A stretch of 47,099 bases of DNA from Candidatus Soleaferrea massiliensis AP7 (GTDB lineage: Bacteria > Bacillota > Clostridia > Oscillospirales > Ruminococcaceae), in assembly GCF_000820765.1 (NCBI RefSeq), contig NZ_CCYH01000017.1, positions 1-47,099 on the forward strand. Reading direction: 5' to 3'. A model generated the notes under the pieces. That model saw nothing but the letters and a program-made list of their open reading frames with translations. It was not told the origin of the DNA and ran no database searches. Below, one piece after another: positions 44,925-47,099 of the stretch (position 1 is the stretch's first letter; the number at the start of each line of letters is the position of its first letter). The position numbers and the translations under genes were made by a program.

Positions 44925-45773
44925 TTGGAATTGTGGTATACCGAACAGCACACGCCCGACGTGCGCTTTTCGATCAATATAGAACAGCAGCTCTGCTGCA
45001 AAAAGAGCGAGTTCCAGCGCATCGATGTGTTCTATTCAAAGGAATTCGGCCGTTTTCTGGCGCTGGACGGGCTGATGATGGTGACCGAGAAGGATGAGTT
45101 CATCTACCATGAGATGATCACCCATGTCCCGATGGCGGTGAATCCGGATATCAAGCAGGTGCTGGTCATCGGCGCGGGGGACGGAGGAACGGTGCGCGAG
45201 CTGACGCGCTATGCTTCGATTGAGAGAATCGATATGGTGGAGATCGACAAAATGGTCGTGGAGGTCTGCAGGGAATTCATCCCGCAGACCGCCTGCAGGC
45301 TGGACGACGAACGCGTACACATCTATTACGAGGACGGCCTTCGCTTTGTGCGGGACAAGGTCGACGCCTATGATCTGATCATCGTCGACTCGACCGACCC
45401 GTTCGGCCCCGGCGAGGGACTGTTCACCAAGGAATTCTATGGAAACTGCTATAAAGCGCTCAAGGAGGACGGCATCCTGGTCAACCAGCAGGAGACGCCG
45501 TACTACACCGCCTATGCCAACTCGATGCGGCGGGCGCACCAGCGCATCAGGGCGTTCTTCCCAATCTGCAGGGCCTATCAGTTCCATCTGCCGACCTATC
45601 CGTCCGGGCACTGGCTGTTCGGCTTTGCGTCGAAGAGATACGATCCGGTCACGGACCTCTATGCTGAAAGATGGAATGCGCTGGGGCTTGAGACGCGCTA
45701 CTACAACACCGAGCTTCACAAGGGCGCGTTTGCGCTTCCAAATTACGTAAAGGAACTGTTGGAAGATGAATAA
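44925..45773 (+). CDS. speE: Spermidine synthase
   Basis: SpeE transfers the aminopropyl group of decarboxylated SAM to putrescine to give spermidine. The 282-aa protein has the N-terminal beta domain (LWYTEQHTPDVRFS), YHEMITHVP, the nucleotide-binding loop VIGAGDGGTVREL, the acidic end of the next strand DMVEID and the catalytic-site VDSTDPFGPGEGLF. It starts with TTG behind AAGGAG, 6 nt after speA, and overlaps the start of speB. Confidence 0.95.
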   Translation: MELWYTEQHTPDVRFSINIEQQLCCKKSEFQRIDVFYSKEFGRFLALDGLMMVTEKDEFIYHEMITHVPMAVNPDIKQVLVIGAGDGGTVRELTRYASIERIDMVEIDKMVVEVCREFIPQTACRLDDERVHIYYEDGLRFVRDKVDAYDLIIVDSTDPFGPGEGLFTKEFYGNCYKALKEDGILVNQQETPYYTAYANSMRRAHQRIRAFFPICRAYQFHLPTYPSGHWLFGFASKRYDPVTDLYAERWNALGLETRYYNTELHKGAFALPNYVKELLEDE

Positions 45774-46635
45774 AAATGTCGTAACTTTTTTAAACTGTGA
45801 CGCCTGTTATTCGGATGCGAGGATTGTGCTGTTCGGCGCGCCGTTTGACGGGACGACCTCGTTCCGCCCCGGCACACGGTTTGCAAGCGAAGTCATGCGG
45901 ATGGATTCGATCGGGCTGGAGAGCTACAGCCCGTATCAGGACCGGGATTTGCAGGACATCGCGGTCTTTGACGCGGGGGAGCTGGAACTGCCCTTCGGCA
46001 ACACAGAGCGCGCGCTTGCGGACATCGAAGCGTTCACGGACAAGGTGTATGCGGATGGCAAAACGCCCTGTATGATCGGCGGAGAGCATCTCGTCACATT
46101 GGGAGCCGTACGGGCCGCCGTCAAACGATATCCCGATCTGCGGATCGTCCACTTTGACGCGCACGCCGATCTGCGGGACGACTATCTGGGAGAGAGGCTG
46201 TCGCACGCCTGTGTGCTACGCCGCGTCTGGGAGCTTCTCGGTGACGGGCGCATCCACCAGTTCGGCATCCGGTCGGGCGACAGGAGCGAGTTTATCTGGG
46301 GGAAGGAGCATGTCCACACAAGGCTGTTCGATTTCCAGGGCCTATCCGAAACGGTGGAGAAGCTCAAAGGAAAACCGGTCTACTTCACGCTGGATTTGGA
46401 TGTGCTGGACCCATCCATCTTTCCGGGAACCGGAACGCCGGAAGCGGGCGGCGTGACCTTCCGCGAACTCATGGATGCCATTTTAAAGCTTCAGGGGCTG
46501 AACATCGTGGGCTTCGACATCAACGAGCTGTCCCCGCATTATGACCAGAGCGGCGTTTCCACCGCGGTCGCCTGCAAGGTGCTGCGGGAACTGCTGCTGC
46601 TGGCGGACAACAATTTGAAGCGGCAGGCATCATGA
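45766..46635 (+). CDS. speB: Agmatinase
   Basis: Agmatinase splits agmatine into putrescine and urea. The 289-aa member of the ureohydrolase family has the binuclear-manganese motifs GGEHLVTLG, HFDAHADLRDDY and LDLDVLDPSIFPGTGTPEAGG, and a short N-terminal region. Guanidinobutyrase or formiminoglutamase functions are less likely given the arginine decarboxylase and spermidine synthase in the same operon. Its ATG overlaps the last codons of speE. Confidence 0.94.
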   Translation: MNKNVVTFLNCDACYSDARIVLFGAPFDGTTSFRPGTRFASEVMRMDSIGLESYSPYQDRDLQDIAVFDAGELELPFGNTERALADIEAFTDKVYADGKTPCMIGGEHLVTLGAVRAAVKRYPDLRIVHFDAHADLRDDYLGERLSHACVLRRVWELLGDGRIHQFGIRSGDRSEFIWGKEHVHTRLFDFQGLSETVEKLKGKPVYFTLDLDVLDPSIFPGTGTPEAGGVTFRELMDAILKLQGLNIVGFDINELSPHYDQSGVSTAVACKVLRELLLLADNNLKRQAS

Positions 46636-46665
46636 AGATCACTTGTTTCAAAGGGAGGATGCAGG

Positions 46666-47046
46666 ATGAAGCTGGACAGAATCCATCATGTCGCCATCAT
46701 CGTATCGGACTATGAGAAGTCACGGGAATTCTATGTGGATAAGCTGGGATTTGAGATCATCCGTGAGAATTATCGGCCGTCGAGGGAGGATTACAAGCTT
46801 GATCTCCGTCTGGGAGACTGTGAGCTTGAAATCTTCGGCGTAAAGAATCCGCCCAAACGTGTCACCAATCCGGAGGCCTGCGGATTGAGGCATCTGGCGT
46901 TTCATGTGGAGGATATCGAGGAAGCCGTCGCGTGGCTGAACGCGCTGGGCATTGAGACGGAACCCATTCGCTGGGATGAATACACACAGAAGCGGATGAC
47001 CTTCTTCCGTGACCCGGATGGACTTCCATTGGAGCTGCACGAATAG
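46666..47046 (+). CDS. VOC-superfamily protein, GloA2/YaeR-like
   Basis: The 126-aa protein has the glyoxalase fold with two beta-alpha-beta-beta-beta units: IHHVAIIVSDYEKSREFY, then LRHLAFHVEDIEEAV and FFRDPDGLPLELHE. Metal-site His and Glu residues are in the usual places. It is similar to the YaeR/SMU1112c group, whose substrate is not firmly known. It lies 30 nt after speB with GGGAGG before the ATG and may be transcribed with the polyamine operon. The last 53 nt of the window hold nothing clear. Confidence 0.88.
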   Translation: MKLDRIHHVAIIVSDYEKSREFYVDKLGFEIIRENYRPSREDYKLDLRLGDCELEIFGVKNPPKRVTNPEACGLRHLAFHVEDIEEAVAWLNALGIETEPIRWDEYTQKRMTFFRDPDGLPLELHE

Positions 47047-47099
47047 ATTCTTCGACAGATAAAAGGTCTAGCGGTAATATGGGATAGACCAGTATGAAA

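Noticed and set aside
1..47099. CRISPR array, prophage or insertion-sequence transposase
   Set aside because: No regularly spaced repeat-spacer pattern, cas gene, phage structural gene or transposase was seen. The repeats present are structured intergenic copies or RHS core pieces.

Overview
The window looks like a chromosomal segment of a Gram-positive, spore-former-related anaerobe of the class Clostridia (an Oscillospiraceae- or Ruminococcaceae-like gut bacterium is my best guess). This rests on strong AGGAGG-type ribosome binding sites with frequent TTG starts, sigma-A promoters, the neighbours yqhQ-prmC, trmK-nif3 and rqcH, a SipW/TasA-type matrix operon and an SPNTG cell-wall sorting signal. 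Most of the window is GC-rich. The toxin-tip part (about 25.1-29.6 kb) is clearly AT-rich, which suggests a different origin.

Layout. 0-0.85 kb: non-coding, with a structured dispersed repeat that recurs at 37.5 kb and, inverted, at 42.1 kb. 0.8-8.5 kb: a cell-surface/biofilm-like region with a small unknown protein, a large secreted double-vWA protein, a SipW-type signal peptidase, two TasA/camelysin-like proteins and an SPNTG-anchored protein. Three transcription starts here share one 36-bp operator-promoter (TTTTGTGACCG-N4-GTGAC-N10-TATAAT), so they probably form one regulon. 8.5-12.3 kb: a P2-type cation ATPase behind a long leader that ends in a terminator. 12.4-18.7 kb (minus strand): an OmpR-type response regulator, a histidine kinase read in frame into an FtsX-like permease, a LolD-like ATPase, a second permease, a lipoprotein, and the decayed end of another permease/lipoprotein copy.

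19.2-30.1 kb: a polymorphic-toxin locus. One full secreted RHS/YD-repeat protein (2070 aa) ends in a papain-like cysteine-peptidase tip and is followed by its candidate immunity gene. Behind it stand four decayed RHS modules: two with new toxin tips and candidate immunity genes, one with only a (frameshifted) immunity-like beta-propeller gene, and one bare YD fragment. A hairpin separates each module from the next. The array ends at tRNA-Leu(CAA), beside which lies a 42-bp partial duplicate of the tRNA that stops in the anticodon loop, next to the only consensus promoter seen for this tRNA. This looks like the scar of an integration or deletion.

30.6-37.3 kb: housekeeping genes (prmC, yqhQ, nitroreductase, DUF1858, trmK-nif3 fusion, rqcH). 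37.7-42 kb: a HAD phosphatase, the manganese exporter mntP and a second P2-type ATPase with a complete Ca-type ion site. 42.6-46.6 kb: a polyamine operon speD-speA-speE-speB that takes arginine through agmatine and putrescine to spermidine. 46.7 kb: a glyoxalase-fold protein.

The most interesting items are the RHS tip/immunity cassette array with nonsense codons placed inside the shared core, the shared operator of the matrix genes, the kinase-permease fusion that still carries an internal operator and ribosome binding site, and the repeat whose hairpins are conserved by compensatory change.
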